A stretch of 64,000 nt of DNA from the NCBI RefSeq assembly GCF_950295315.1, contig NC_080172.1:112258353-112322352 (forward strand). Reading direction: 5' to 3'. The notes beneath the pieces are model-generated. The model was not told the DNA's origin and made no database searches. It was given only the letters and a program-made list of their open reading frames with translations. This DNA comes from Erinaceus europaeus (Eukaryota > Chordata > Mammalia > Eulipotyphla > Erinaceidae). Of this stretch, positions 11,118-22,440 are shown piece by piece (positions within the stretch are counted from its first letter, which is position 1; each line of letters begins with the position of its first letter). A program made the translations under genes and the position numbers.

Positions 11118-14100
11118 TATAAACAGAGGGGTTCCCAGAAGATGGCAGACTGACAAGCTGCTAGTGTCTTGAGCTCTGACCACATCATCTGGAAACGGTA
11201 GGATTTTCTGCCCTTAGTAGGCCAGTCAATAAGGGATCCTAGCAGTGACACCAAGGAGGTGGCTATAACTTAATCTGGGTTAAAAAATAGAGTAGAAAAA
11301 AAAGGGAAAAACTTTTTTTCTTTTAAATTATTAATCGCAAAGAGCACCTCCTCCCCCTACCCCCCATAACCAGTCCCTGGGGACCAGCTCCTATAGGCTC
11401 CCCTGCTGAGCCTCTTTGTTTACCAACATTCCTGTCCCACCAGGGAGTAACATTCATTCTAAGTCTTTTCCCTTCTGAAACCTCTGGCTTTTTTTGTTTC
11501 TAAGTAGCCAACCCCCATCACCCACATAGCTAATTAAATAATTAAAAAATAAGTAAATGAAAACCTCTTTCCTTTCACCACTCTTTTATTACTGTTCTTT
11601 TTCTTATCTTTTTATTTTCTCTCAATATCTCTTTTTTTTCTTTTTCTCATTCTTGCCATCCTTTCTTCCTTAATCCTTCCAAAGCCACAGGCCCCATCCC
11701 CCACACCACCAAACAGTGTGCTTTCACTGAATTCACTGATACACATTTGGGAATTATTTTGGGGAAGAATTCTGACTCAGAGTGGACTCTCACAGCGAGT
11801 ATCTCTGCTCTACTTCCCTTCCTCCTTTAGCTACCCCTAGAATATACAGTGGATAGTAGATTTGCATAACTGTCTATTCCAGCTATCCTTGTCTAGTCCT
11901 GAGGTTTTTAAAATTTATTTATTTATTTATTTATTTTTCTTAACAATCAGCTGCCTCTGCTCACGAGGTTTGAGGTAATCTGGGACAGGGTGTTTTTTTT
12001 TAACCTGCTTTATTTTATTATTAATATTATATAAAGAAATTTATCTCCCACCCCTTTAGGTTGATCAGAATTAACTCTCAGGGTATCTTTCATTGCAAGG
12101 GTAGTGGGCATCTTATCTATTTTGGGAGGAACTTGTCTCCTTACTCCTACCTCCACTACAGACTCTCCCCTTCCTCCTCCTCCTAGCTAATTAAAAAAAT
12201 GAATTAAATTAAAAATAAAGTAACAAAAGAAAGCCTTTCCTTTCACTGCTCTTTAATTACAGCTCTTTTTCTTATCTTTTCTCTTTTCTCTCTCTTGTTT
12301 TTTTATCTTTTTTTTAATCTTCCTTCCTTCTTCTTTGCCTTTCTGATTTTGTGAATTATTTTGGGGAAGAAATCTGACTCAGTGTGGACTCTCTATGTGT
12401 GTATCTCTGCTCTACTTTCCTTTCCCCTCTTGTTACCCCTAGAATATACAGTGGATAGTAGATTTGCATATCTGTCTATTCTTGCTATCCTTTCTTTTCT
12501 CTTTCTTCTTCACTGGGATTTGATTACTATTTTTTCACAGACTGGACACATTGTTTGGCTAACTGGTAGTGATTAAACTGCTTCAATACTTGCTTCAGTA
12601 GCTATTGTAATTCCTGAGGTTGGTGAGTGCAATTGTTATAAAGGTATTTAGTACAGTGTTGGTTATACTCAAGACACAACAACTGAGGAACAACAGAGAA
12701 TAAAAAAGAAACACATAAATAAAAAATAGGTAGATCAAAAACAAATAAAACCGCTACTCCAATAAATGAAGACAAGAGCCCAGAAGAAACTACAAATCAG
12801 CCAGAAGTAACCATAGATAAGAAAAGTATGCAAGCAATAATAAACTTATTAATCACAGAAATGAAAACAACATTGGAGGAAAAGAATGGCAGTATTAGGG
12901 AAACAACAGTTGAGACCCCCAAGGAAAATATTGATTATCTTGAGGCAATTAGAGAACTGAAAGCTGAAACAGCTGTAATGAAGAAAGAAGCTGAGGCAAG
13001 GGAAAGCAGACTAACAGAAGCAGAAAACAAAGATGAGTTAGAGAAAACAGTCAGACAGAAGATGAGTTAGAGAAAACTAAAAAAGAGGAGAAAGAGCTCA
13101 AAAAGATATTGAGAGACACTGCAAACAACAACAGAGACATATAGGATGATCTCAAAAGAAGTAACATTCATATAATTGGCGTGCCAGAGGAAGAAAGAGA
13201 GGAAGGGGAAGCAAACATTCTAGAGGAAATAATAGAAGAAAACTTCCAAGACCTGAATAACAGAAAGGACATCAAGATTCAAGAGGCCCAAAGAGTTCCA
13301 AACAGAATCAACCCAGACCTGAAGACACCAAGACACATCAACGTTACAGTGAGAAGGAGTAACTTCTATGAGGAACTATACGCCACCAAGCTAGAGAATC
13401 TGGAAGAAATGACACAATACCTAGAAGCATATGCCCTTCCAAAACTGAACCAAGAAGAACTACAAAATCTAAATGCACCAATAACAGACAAAGAAATTGA
13501 AACCATTATTAAGAATCTCCCCAAGAATAAAAGTCCTGGACCAGATGGCTTCACAAACGAATTCTACAAAACTTTCAGGAAACAGTTAGTACCCATACTT
13601 CTTAAGCTTTCCAATAAGATTGAAGAAACAGGAATACTCCCTTCCACCTTCTATGAAGCCAACATCACCCTGATACCAAAAGCTGATAGGAACAGAACAA
13701 AAACTGAAAACTATAGACCAATATCTCTGATGAACATAGATGCCAAAATATTAAACACAATTTTGGCCAACCGGATACACCAACATATCAAAAAGATTGT
13801 TCATCACGACCAAGTGGGATTCATCCCAGGAATGCAAGGCTGGTTAAACATCCATAAGTCAATCAATGTCATTCACCACATCAATAAAAGCAAAGCCAAA
13901 AACCACATGATTATCTCAATAGATGCAGAGAAAGCCTTTGACAAAATCCAACACCCATTCACACTCAAAACTCTACAAAAAATGTGAATATATGGGAAAT
14001 TCCTCAAGATAGTGGTGTCTATATATAGCAAATATACTACCAATATCTTACTCAATGGACAGAAGCTGAAAGCATTCCCCCTCAGATGAGGGACTAGATA

Positions 14101-15422
14101 GGGCTGTCCACTGTCACCGTTACTCTTCAACATAGTATTGGAAGTTCTTGCCATAGCAATCAGGCAAGAGAAAGAAATCAAAGGAATACAGATTGGAAGG
14201 GAAGAAGTCAAGCTCTCACTATTTGCAGATGATATGATAGTATACATAAAAAAACGTAAAGAATCCAGCAGAAAACTACTAGAAGTTATTAGGCAGTATA
14301 GCAAGGTATCAGGCTACAAAATCAATGTACAAAAATCAGTGGCACTTCTTTATGCAAACATTAAATCTGAAGAAGAAGACATCCAGAAATCACTCCCATT
14401 TACTATTTCAGCAAAATCAATCAAATACCTAGGAATAAAGATGACCAAAGAAGTGAAAGACTTGTATACTGAAAACTATGAGTTTTCAAGGAAATAGAAA
14501 CTGATACCAAGAAATGGAAAGATATCCCATGCTCATGGATTGGAAGAATAAATATCATCAAAATGAATATTCTCCCCAGAGCCATACACAAATTTCCACC
14601 AAGCTTCTTTAAAAGAATAGAACAAACACTACAATCATTTATCTGGAACCTGAAAACACCTAGAATTGCTAAAATCTTCTTGAAGAAAAGAAACAGAAAT
14701 GGAGGCATCACACTCCCAGACCTTAAACTAAATTATAAAGCCATCATCATCAAAACAGCATGTTACTGGAACAAAAATAGGCACACAGACCAGTGGAACA
14801 GAATTGAAAGCCCAGAAATAAACCCCCACACCTATGGACATCTAAGCTTTGATAAGGGGGCCTAAAGGATTAAATGGAAGAAGGAGACTCTCTTCAATAA
14901 ATGGTGCTGGGAAAACTGGGTTGTAACATGCAGAAGAATGAAATTGAACCACTTTATCTCAACAGAAACAAAAATCAACTGCAAATGGATCAAAGACCTG
15001 GGTGTCAGACCAGAAACAATCAAATACTTAGAGGAAAACATTGGTAAAAAGTTTCCCACCTATACCTTAAGGACATCTTTGCTGAATCAAACCAATTACA
15101 AGGAAGTAATTGGTTGTGTCCTGGAGCTCCGCTTCCCCAGAGACCCACCCTACTAGGGAAACAGAGAGCCAGACTGGGAGTATGGACCAACCAATCAACG
15201 CCCATGTTCACCGGGGAAGCAATTACAGAAGCTAGACCTTCCACCTTCTACAACCCACAATGACCCTGGGTCCATGCTCCCAGAGGGATAGAGATTGGGA
15301 AAGCTATCAGGGAGGGGGTGGGATATGGAGATTGGATGGTGAGAATTGTGTGGAGTTGTACCCCTCCTACCCTATGGTTTTGTTAATTTATTCTTACTTA
15401 AATTTAAAAAATCATATAAACA
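11118..15422 (+). mobile_element. L1 LINE with 5' end, internally deleted
   Basis: Flanked by TATAAACA at 11,118-11,125 and 15,415-15,422, a plausible 8-bp target-site duplication. It begins 'gaggggttcccagaagatgg', a typical L1 5'-UTR start, with a T-rich 5' UTR to about 12,700. ORF1 runs from about 12,740, with a coiled-coil segment and RRM start ([15 protein letters not shown] at ~13,165), broken by stops near 13,068 and 13,144. At about 13,360 the frame passes directly into the ORF2 linker ([16 protein letters not shown]). RT motifs follow (FADDM at ~14,221-14,235) with stops at 13,985, ~14,087 and ~14,097. At ~15,105 ORF2 joins the terminal 3' UTR directly, so its C-terminus is missing. 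Confidence 0.9.
13181..13987 (+). pseudogene. In-frame L1 ORF1::ORF2 fusion frame
   Basis: A 268-codon open frame whose first ~58 codons are ORF1 (middle of the RRM-like domain, through [12 protein letters not shown]) and whose remainder is ORF2 (linker, fingers and palm up to [11 protein letters not shown]). The deletion between them removed the ORF1 C-terminus, the inter-ORF spacer and the whole endonuclease domain, about 2.5 kb in a normal L1. It ends in a stop at 13,985 before the catalytic FADD, so no active enzyme is expected. Confidence 0.85.
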
Positions 15423-15767
15423 TAAAAAAAGAACACACACACACACAAAGGTAAAACACTTAGCCCAAGAAATAAATATTTCAAGAAACCAACTGGTAGT
15501 TGAGGACCCTGCTGAGATCTGCTGTGGTCTATCATGTTATTAGATGGTGTCTGATCACAGAGTACTCACAGGCTGCTTTTATACAGTTTAGGGAGATAAT
15601 AAGGGTGCTAGGAGGAAAATGAACAAGAACGAGAGAGACATTCCATTAAGATCTAATTTATTTCTCAATATTTCAAAACAGAAACATTCACAATGGAAAA
15701 TACAACACATGAATTGCAACCCAAATTACAATCCCAAATTCTGATTAAAGCATTTCAAAAACATACT
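15423..15767. other. Gene-free stretch, 3' flank of PRAME pseudogene A
   Basis: Contains a short (AC)n at about 15,434-15,447 and otherwise nothing recognised. Confidence 0.45.
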
Positions 15768-16528
15768 TCAGATTCTATTAGACCTACATCCTGGAAATCC
15801 AGTCAAATGCACTCCTGGCAGGTTAGCACTGAGGCTGGGTCTTTTTGTGTCCCCATCCCTTAGACCTGATATCAGAAGCAGGGTTGTGTGCTCATTGAGG
15901 GACAAAGTTGCTAGATGTAACTTCCTGTGAGCCTTTAAAAGACAGCTTCTTATAGTCACACCGACAAAAAAGCAGGGTAGAATGATGGGCTCCCATTTTT
16001 TGAACACCTTCTTGGCACAGGAAGTGCAGTGACGAGTGCTCACCATGATGGACCTGGGATATCCTAGGTCCCTGAGAATCTTTGAGATCTGACTGCAAAG
16101 CAAATCAAATGTCTCAGGCTAGAGATCTCCCTGGGGGCTGAAACTCTACATAGGGGCAGGAAACAGCTGGAGAGATAAATGCTGCAGCCCTGAGGTGCAG
16201 TGCAGCAGCTTCTCCAGGGTGGCCATGGACAGGCGGTTCCCATGCAGGCTGAGGGAGCTGAGCTGGGAGCAGCTGCTCAGGGCAGGGAGCAGGGTCTCAA
16301 GCTGGGGGGTCCTGGAGGCCACACAGACCCAGGTCCAGGTGCTGGAGGGTGGCTGCATTTACCTCCAGTAGAGCTCGCAGGGGCTCCCTGACAGAGGTCA
16401 GAGGGACTCCCCTCAGACACAGGTCCTTCAGGTGAGTGATGTGTGAGCTCTAGAACAGGTGTGTCAACTCTTCTTCTGTAAACCCCCAGTTACTGATTGA
16501 GAAGACCTCCAGAGGTGAGGCAAGGCTC
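15768..16528 (-). pseudogene. PRAME-like pseudogene A, terminal coding exon
   Basis: The minus strand reads through the leucine-rich repeat part of a PRAME-family protein (LSSLSLHGNRLSMATLEKLL at about 16,194-16,253) and the C-terminal block (ILRDLGYPRSIM, then CTSCAKKVFKKWEPIILPC). The exon starts after an acceptor 'cttcacag' at 16,529. Breaks include a stop in 'CTGTTCTAGAGC' near 16,450, an extra C in 'gacccccc' near 16,303-16,308, and TAG codons near 16,146 and 16,122. PRAME proteins are LRR-fold germline and cancer-testis proteins that can act as cullin-2 substrate receptors. This copy cannot make one. Confidence 0.9.
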
Positions 16529-17504
16529 CTGTGAAGAGAGAGAAAATGAAGAGAGCGAGGTTAGAATGGACAATGGCATTGGCAGGAGAGTGTAAATTCT
16601 GTGGAGGTCAGGAAACACCAAAGCTTAAGTTTGCTCTCAACCAGAAATAGCATCATGTGATAAGGCTGCAACCTCTTCAGTGTCCTTAGGAGCCTGGCAA
16701 TTTCTAAAACACATGTCTTCTCTTTCAGGCAGAGAAATGCACACATTTCACTTTCTCTCTTTCTTTCACTCTTCCTTTCTTCCTTCCTTTCTTAAATGCA
16801 TAAATTTTGGAATCAGCTAAAGCATACTCTGAGATAACTGGCCGTTTTATACAAATATGTTGGCACCTTTGACAGCATCACTGGATACAAATGAAAGCAC
16901 TCTCACTCAAGCTGCCTTCAGACTTCTGTGGACTCTAGCTGCCCCATCCCTGGGCTGGGTGTAACCAGTAGGTCACAGACCAAGCCTGGCCAAAGTCCCA
17001 CAGCAACTGCTCATCCTGCCAGTCTCCAGGGCCTCCCTGACACCTCTCCATGCTCAGCATATGCTCTGCTGGAGATCCGTATTCCTCAGCTATAGCCTGT
17101 TTAGTGTTCTCTGCATGCTGTCACTGCCTGTGTATTCACAATCTTGCCAGGACGCTGTCAGTTCCTGGTAGTCAAGGAATTGGAGGCAATGTATGGGATC
17201 TCTTCTTCACAGTCCCCTTTACTAATAGTTGTCAAGTCATCTAAGAGATCTCTTCAGACTGGAACCTGAGAACCAACCACACTCACTAGGCTGGATATTC
17301 CCCCAAGGAATATCTGAGCAAGGGGTCCCTTCCAGAACTCTGTGAAACTTTGTCCTCAGCTTCCTATGGTTAAAGTTTGATGGGATATTTAGGATGAGAA
17401 ACTGGGTAAAACTGGAATAATGTAGTGTTTTGTGTACAATGTCCTTCATTCCTGAATCCCCAGTTGTCTCAGGTTTAATCTTTTTTTTTTTAAATTACAT
17501 TTTC

Positions 17505-17800
17505 ATGGGGTTGGTTGGGAAAGCACAGATCTAAGCACACATGGTGCAAAGCTCAATAAATGGGGTAATAAGGATCCTGGTTCGAGTCTCCAGCTCCCCA
17601 TGTGCAAGGTGGTTACTTCAAAAGAGTCGAAGCAGGTCTGCAGCTGTCTTTTTCTCTACCACTTCTGTGCCTCCTTTCTTCATTTCTTGCCCTCCTTTCT
17701 TCATTTCTCTCTGTCCAATTCAACAACAACAGCAATAATAATAATAACCACAACAATGACAGTACCACAAGGGCAACAAAAGGGAAAAAATAGCCTCCAG
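17505..17800 (+). mobile_element. Hedgehog-type tRNA-derived SINE
   Basis: Diverged copy with 'aaggatcctggttcgagtct' (B-box-like), 'gaagcaggtctgcagctgtc' and a '(CAACAA)n (AAT)n' region leading to an A-rich tail. Confidence 0.75.
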
Positions 17801-17869
17801 GAGCAGTGGATTCATTGGATTCATGGTACAGGCACCAAGACTCGAAAATAACACTGGAGGCAAAAAATT

Positions 17870-18012
17870 AATTTTTATTTATTTACTTTTACCAGAGCTT
17901 TGCTCAGTCAGCTCTGGCTTATTGTGGTGTGGGGGATTGAACCTGCAACTTTGGCACTTCAGGCATGAGAGTCCTTTACATATCCAGGATGCTATCTACC
18001 CTTATCCTCTCA
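17870..18012 (-). mobile_element. SINE, second family
   Basis: Minus-strand copy with 'ttttaccagagctttgctca' and 'caggcatgagagtcctttac' on the plus strand. Confidence 0.7.
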
Positions 18013-18162
18013 TGTTTGATCTCTAGCAATCTCATAAACTACTTCTCAGACGCAATCTGGCCGCAGATAGTAATAAATTATGTCTAATAACTGAATTACA
18101 AAGCAAGGAACTTGAGAGCCAATGTCTCCTGCACTGTTACTCTGCCAGGAGCACAGTCCTAG

Positions 18163-18746
18163 CTGAGCAGCTGGTGCAGATGGCCCTGGAGGAAGAAGGG
18201 AGATTTCAGGTACAGCTCCTGAAGATGAAGTAGCTGGAGGAATGCAGAGGTGAACTCGCTGATACACACTGTCCTCCTGGCGTCCTCTTCTGGGGTGGTT
18301 GCAGTAGGAATATCAACGCAGACAGCCAGTCTCTTGAGATTACTCATCATGCCCAGCAGGTTATCAAGCTTGTGCAGGGTGTAGAATGTCAAGACACAAT
18401 GGACATCTAATTCCTTGATATCACAGAATGGCATGGCATGCAGCAACCTTAAACCCTTTCTGGTCAGGGAATCTACCATCAGTGTCTTACAAGAGAGGTG
18501 CACTCCCTTTCTCTCCTTGATCCAGCCTAGCAGGTAGCAGCAAAGCCTCTCGACATGCTTAGACATGTTTATCACTGAGGTAGAGGTCTACACACACCTC
18601 GAAGCAGGGCCTGGCCTTCTCGTTGCTGGAAGGCTCCTCATCCACAAGTTCTCTCCTTTCTGAAAACACAGGGATTTGGACTCCAGTCCACATGCTCCAG
18701 AACTTCTGCCCAGTGAACTGTAAATCCAGGACCCTCAGTTTACAAC
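18163..18746 (-). pseudogene. PRAME-like pseudogene A, second coding exon
   Basis: The minus strand encodes the PRAME middle region (VLDLQFTGQKFWSMWTGV, then CFEVCVDLYLSD, then WIKERKGVHLSC, then FLQLLHLQELYLKSP). It differs from the intact exon at 53,829-54,392 by an extra T right after the acceptor (ag|gttgtaaa against ag|gtgtaag), a ~10-bp insertion near 18,560 that creates a TAA, and a donor reading AG|CTAGGA at 18,161-18,163 where paralogues have AG|GT. All three would block a normal product. Confidence 0.9.
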
Positions 18747-19223
18747 CTGCTTTGGGGGGAAGGAAAATAGGACACTGCTGAGGATAGAAAGCATGAACAC
18801 AGAATTTGACTCATTGATAAGGATCACACTGACCAAGTGTGTTATTCCCTCACATTACAAATACCATTCTAAATCTATAGAATAAAATCATTATTATTCC
18901 ATACTATATCCCTGTAGCCATGTTTAATCCAACCAAGAAGTCAGAAGACTACTTTTCGCTCCTTCTCTCTCTCTCTCTCTCTCTCTTTCTTCTTCATTTA
19001 TGTAGCTGGAAACTGAGACTACAGGACCTTCCCTGCTGTAGACACTTTGTGGGTTCTATTTAGATAGACAGTTAAGAAAGGGGAAGTATAGTGTTGATAT
19101 TGTAATGGTGATGTAAAAGGACTTTGATGCTTGGAGCTTTAAGGCCCTGGTTCAATCACTCACACCAACATATGCCAGAGTGCAGACATGCCATTGCTAC
19201 AGATAATAAATAAGGAAGTGGGA

Positions 19224-19255
<32 letters not shown>

Positions 19256-19511
19256 CACTATTATCACTTGTGCTGCCTCCTCCATGTTGGTATTTAACGT
19301 CTATAACTTGGCCTGCTATGACTGGCAGCATGTGCTCACCCTTGAGCTACTGCACAGGACAGAAATCAGCTCTTAAAGGCAATGAACCAATGGGCAGTGA
19401 GCTGTCACATTGGCATTAGAAGCCTTGGGTCCTCCCCATGGGCCTCCACTCTCCCTGATCCAGCTGTCTTCCAGGAAGCACAGACTGTCCCTGACTATGG
19501 ATGCTCCTTAC
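18747..19511. other. Middle intron of PRAME pseudogene A
   Basis: Holds (CT)n at 18,963-18,987, a second-family SINE-like sequence at about 19,090-19,200 and (GA)n at 19,222-19,250. Bases 19,380-19,500 resemble the intron start after the matching exon at 51,640-51,740 on the other strand. Confidence 0.55.
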
Positions 19512-19827
19512 CTGGGAGGATCTTCCTGCTTCAGCAAGGCATCAATTCCATCCATCACAGCTTTGAAACTTGGATCCTCAGGCTGCACATCTGAAATGAT
19601 AGCTCCCAGAGGGAGTCTTTCAAAGGGCCAGGTCTGCACTAGAGCCTTCAGGATCTCCCAGCAACTGTGAGACTCTGCTTCCAGAAATAGATTTGGGAAA
19701 GGCTTGTAGGCAGGTCATTCAGTGAAGAGATGGCCAAGTTCTCATCCCTCAAAAGGCTCTCAATGGCCGTTTTTTCAAGACTGGATGCCTTGTTGCAGCT
19801 CATCTTGAATTTCCTCAGGCAGCAAAC
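19512..19827 (-). pseudogene. PRAME-like pseudogene A, first coding exon
   Basis: Acceptor 'cccacag' at about 19,828 and donor AG|GTAAGG at 19,510-19,512. The ATG at 19,801-19,803 starts MSCNKASSLEKTAIESLLRD, the normal PRAME N-terminus (AxxSLLRDENLAISSLNDLP). A one-base deletion relative to the exon at 51,302-51,617 lies in 'cctacaagcctttccca' (about 19,694-19,710) and shifts the frame to a stop at 19,648. The out-of-frame remainder still resembles LFLEA, ILKALVQTWPFERLPLG and SFKAVMDGID, so the lesion is fairly recent. Confidence 0.9.
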
Positions 19828-20169
19828 CTGTGGGAATAGCAACGAAGCTGACATGATTCTCAAGGCAGCATGAGAAGGCCAGAGTCCATCATACTGCTCT
19901 TCAAGGAACCACCTCAGCAGCCAAGTCACAGCTCTGGCAGCAGAGTGAGAAATGGTGGCAGAGTCTCCAGTCAGTGTCCAAAGGTAACCATCAGAGGTGG
20001 ATTGCAATTATTAAGGAGACACCAACAACAGGATGACATTGTATGAAACTAATACATTCTGGTGAGACCATGACAGCTAAGCAAATAAAAGCTACTATAA
20101 ACCTAGGCCGTCACAGTAGACAGCAGTGGGACATCCATCTGCATGTAGCAACTCTTTATACTTGAGAAG

Positions 20170-20403
20170 TATCCTGGGGTCGGGTGGCAGCACAGCTGGT
20201 TAAACACACTGAACCTCACATGCCAGGACCCACGTTTGGGCCCCAGTCCCTCACTGATTGGGTGAAGCTTCACAGGCGGTGAAGCTGGTTTGCAGGTATG
20301 TATCATTCTCTCTCCCTCTCTATCTATCCTCCTCTCCCAATTTCTCCCTGACCTATCCACTAATAGGTAGCAATGGAAAAAAGAAAAAAAAAAAAAAAAA
20401 GGC
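20170..20403 (+). mobile_element. Hedgehog-type tRNA-derived SINE in PRAME A intron 1
   Basis: Includes 'ggtggcagcacagctggtta', 'cacaggcggtgaagctggtt' and an A-run at 20,378-20,400. Confidence 0.78.
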
Positions 20404-20521
20404 CAATGGTAGGATTGTATTTATACTGCTAGAACATAGCCAGAAGGATAACCCTTGTGCCAGTATTAGTAAGTATTTAAATAAATAAATAATTAATAAC
20501 CAATAAAAGCTAACAATATGA

Positions 20522-20700
20522 ACACTGCTTAACTCTAGCTTATGCTGGTGTGGGGGAGTTGAACCTTTGATGTAGGAGTTTCAGGCATGAGAGTCTCTTT
20601 GCATAACCATTATGCTCAACCTGACTCTGTTGACTGGCTATGGAAGAAGGGCAAACGCTAGAAGAAGACCATTATGCTGTCTAGCCCCACCCTTCCTGTC
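20522..20700 (-). mobile_element. SINE, second family, interrupted by a 51-bp LINE tail
   Basis: The minus-strand copy shows 'catgagagtctctttgcata' then 'accattatgct'. The family sequence continues after the insertion with 'accattatgctgtctagccc'. Confidence 0.75.
20617..20667 (+). mobile_element. 51-bp 3'-terminal insertion of the non-L1 LINE
   Basis: Matches the last ~50 bp of the LINE at 58,428-60,618 (coding for QPDAVDWLRKKGKR-stop, then GAAGAAG). It sits between perfect 11-bp direct repeats ACCATTATGCT (20,606-20,616 and 20,668-20,678) inside a second-family SINE whose uninterrupted sequence is known from other copies here. Three bases (GCT) could belong to either the repeat or the insert. 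Confidence 0.85.
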
Positions 20701-21284
20701 ATCTAATTTAAAGGTTTTATTTATAATGAAATTATGAACCGAGGATTATAGCCTAAAGATAGATTATGCCTTGCATGCCTTCATATGTAAGGCCCTGCCT
20801 TCATTTCTTACAACGGTAGGCAGGTGTGAGTGTTTTTAGTTCCCTCTCTATGTTGATGAACCTGATTTGGGACTGAGAATGTTTCACTGACACCTATCTA
20901 GGTAAGAGTTGAAAGTGGACTCACATGCCAACAACTTTACTGTAAACCATTAACCTCCCACATTCAAATGATGACAAGGAAATACATGGGTCCTGGGGTC
21001 ACGTAGATGGAGAGTTTATAGGTCATGGTATTTATAGACTTTTTTCCTATTTGGGAGCTACTCTCTGCCCTGAGCCACCTTAGTTCTGTTCCAATTTTGA
21101 CACCATCTTCCTTTTAGAGGTAGAAAGAATATAGAAATTTCAGTGGAGGGGATGGTTTATGGAACTCTAGTGGAAGGAATTGTTTGCAAGTATACCTTTC
21201 CTGTCCCACAATCTTGTGGATCATTAGTAAATCACTAATAAAAATTTCATGAAATTCAATTTTTTTGGCATGAAAGAATAGGTT
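20701..21284. other. PRAME A intron 1, old L1 3' debris
   Basis: Bases 21,110-21,260 resemble a diverged L1 3' end (ggaactctagtgg, then catcactaataaaa-type sequence), also seen at 37,180-37,330 on the minus strand and 57,190-57,310 on the plus strand. The rest is unassigned. Confidence 0.45.
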
Positions 21285-21740
21285 TTTGGGTGATCCTGTA
21301 GTGGTGCTGTCATTAAGGCACTAGACTCTCAAATATGAGGTCCTGAGTTCAATCCCCATCAGCACATGTCTGGAGCAGTGTTCAGTTCTTTCCCTCTCTC
21401 CAATTATCTTTCTTTTTTTAAATTTATTTTTACTTATTTATTCCCTTTTGTTGCCTTTGTTGTTTTATTGTTGTAGTTATTATTGTTGTCATTGTTGTTG
21501 GATAGGACAGAGAGAAATGGAGAGGGGAGGGCAAAGACAGAGAGAGGGAGAGAAAGACAGACACCTGCAGACCTGTTTCACTGCTTGTGAACCGACACCC
21601 CTGCAGGTGGGGAGCCAGGGCTTGAACCAGGATCCTTATGCGGGTCCTTGTGCTTAGCGCCACCTGCGCTTAACCTGCTGTGCTACAGCCTGACTCCCTC
21701 CAATTATCTTTCAAAGGAGTAAATAAAGAAATATTTTTTA
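21285..21740 (+). mobile_element. SINE, third family, split by a nested SINE
   Basis: Carries 'taaggcactagactctcaaa' and 'tgaggtcctgagttcaatcc'. It is interrupted at 21,413-21,697 and resumes with 'ctccaattatctttc' and an A-rich tail. Confidence 0.75.
21413..21697 (-). mobile_element. Hedgehog-type tRNA-derived SINE, nested, with TSD
   Basis: Minus-strand full-length copy flanked by the perfect 15-bp direct repeat CTCCAATTATCTTTC (21,398-21,412 and 21,698-21,712). Plus-strand landmarks are 'acctgcagacctgtttcact', 'gaaccaggatccttatgcgg' and 'gcgcttaacctgctgtgcta'. Confidence 0.92.
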
Positions 21741-21860
21741 AAAAATTAAAAAAATATATGCTTTTAAAATTTTAAAATTCCTTCTTCATCCACTGCTACG
21801 TTACCATGGTTGAATGACCACAGTAGCATGATGGGTCCTTAGCAGAGGAGGGTAAATTAC

Positions 21861-22440
21861 CAGCTGAAATGAAGTCGGCTGTGTGATCAGATCTCAGGTC
21901 TCTGGAGAACCTGCAGTCACACTGAAGACTTGGAGGAGTCTGATTTAGAGACCTACACTTTTATATCCCACTTAGGCTATACCCTACACACCCAAATCCC
22001 TAGAGGAGACACGCTAGTTACTCAGATCCCAAAATCCTATCAGGTTCCTATCCATTTGGCCTAGAGACCAATTTTGGTTGACTATGGGTGTGATTCATAC
22101 CAAGTGTTTCATAGAGTTTTCTCCAAATATGGACTCAGTGCTGGTGTGATCGTGGGGAGATTACAATATTTTCCCACAGAACCCCAAGAACATAGAACCT
22201 GGAGGCATCAGTGTTTTTTTAGCCACATTTTCACTTTTCTATTTTTTTATTATCATTATTTCCCAGAATACTGATTAATTCTTGTTTGTGGTGGTGCAGG
22301 GGATTGAAGCCTTCTGAGCTTGTAGCATGACAGTCTTTTTGCATAACCATTAAGCTATTTACCCCTACACTTGACGTATCCATGCTGAACTTGAAGCTCA
22401 TATCATAATGATGACTAGCACTACAAAATACAACTAAAAG
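21861..22440 (-). promoter_or_regulatory. PRAME promoter and exon 1, copy A
   Basis: One of four homologous modules in the window. On the minus strand a TATAAAA box lies at 21,965-21,959, preceded by the conserved 'tagggtatagcctaagtggg'. A non-coding exon of about 75 bp follows, ending AGCTG|GTAATT at 21,861. This donor is weaker than the GTAAGT of copies B and D. The upstream conserved block reaches about 22,440 and matches 32,895-33,360. Its position, 2 kb upstream of the first PRAME coding exon in the same orientation, supports the role. A retroviral LTR origin was considered, but the spacing to PRAME exons repeats in copy D. Confidence 0.75.
22255..22368 (-). mobile_element. SINE, second family, inside PRAME A upstream region
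   Basis: Plus strand reads 'tagcatgacagtctttttgc' then 'ataaccattaagctattta', the reverse of the family signature. Confidence 0.65.

Larger units (their letters stand above)
16529..18162. other. Last intron of PRAME pseudogene A
   Basis: Contains a T/C-rich run at 16,750-16,795, a SINE at 17,505-17,800 and a second-family SINE at 17,870-18,010. The rest is unassigned. No exon was recognised between the two PRAME coding exons. Confidence 0.6.

Noticed and set aside
21959..22440. PRAME promoter module as a retroviral LTR
   Set aside because: It has no TG...CA ends, no polyadenylation signal or flanking duplications, and keeps a splice donor and fixed spacing to PRAME coding exons in A and D. 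Not fully excluded.
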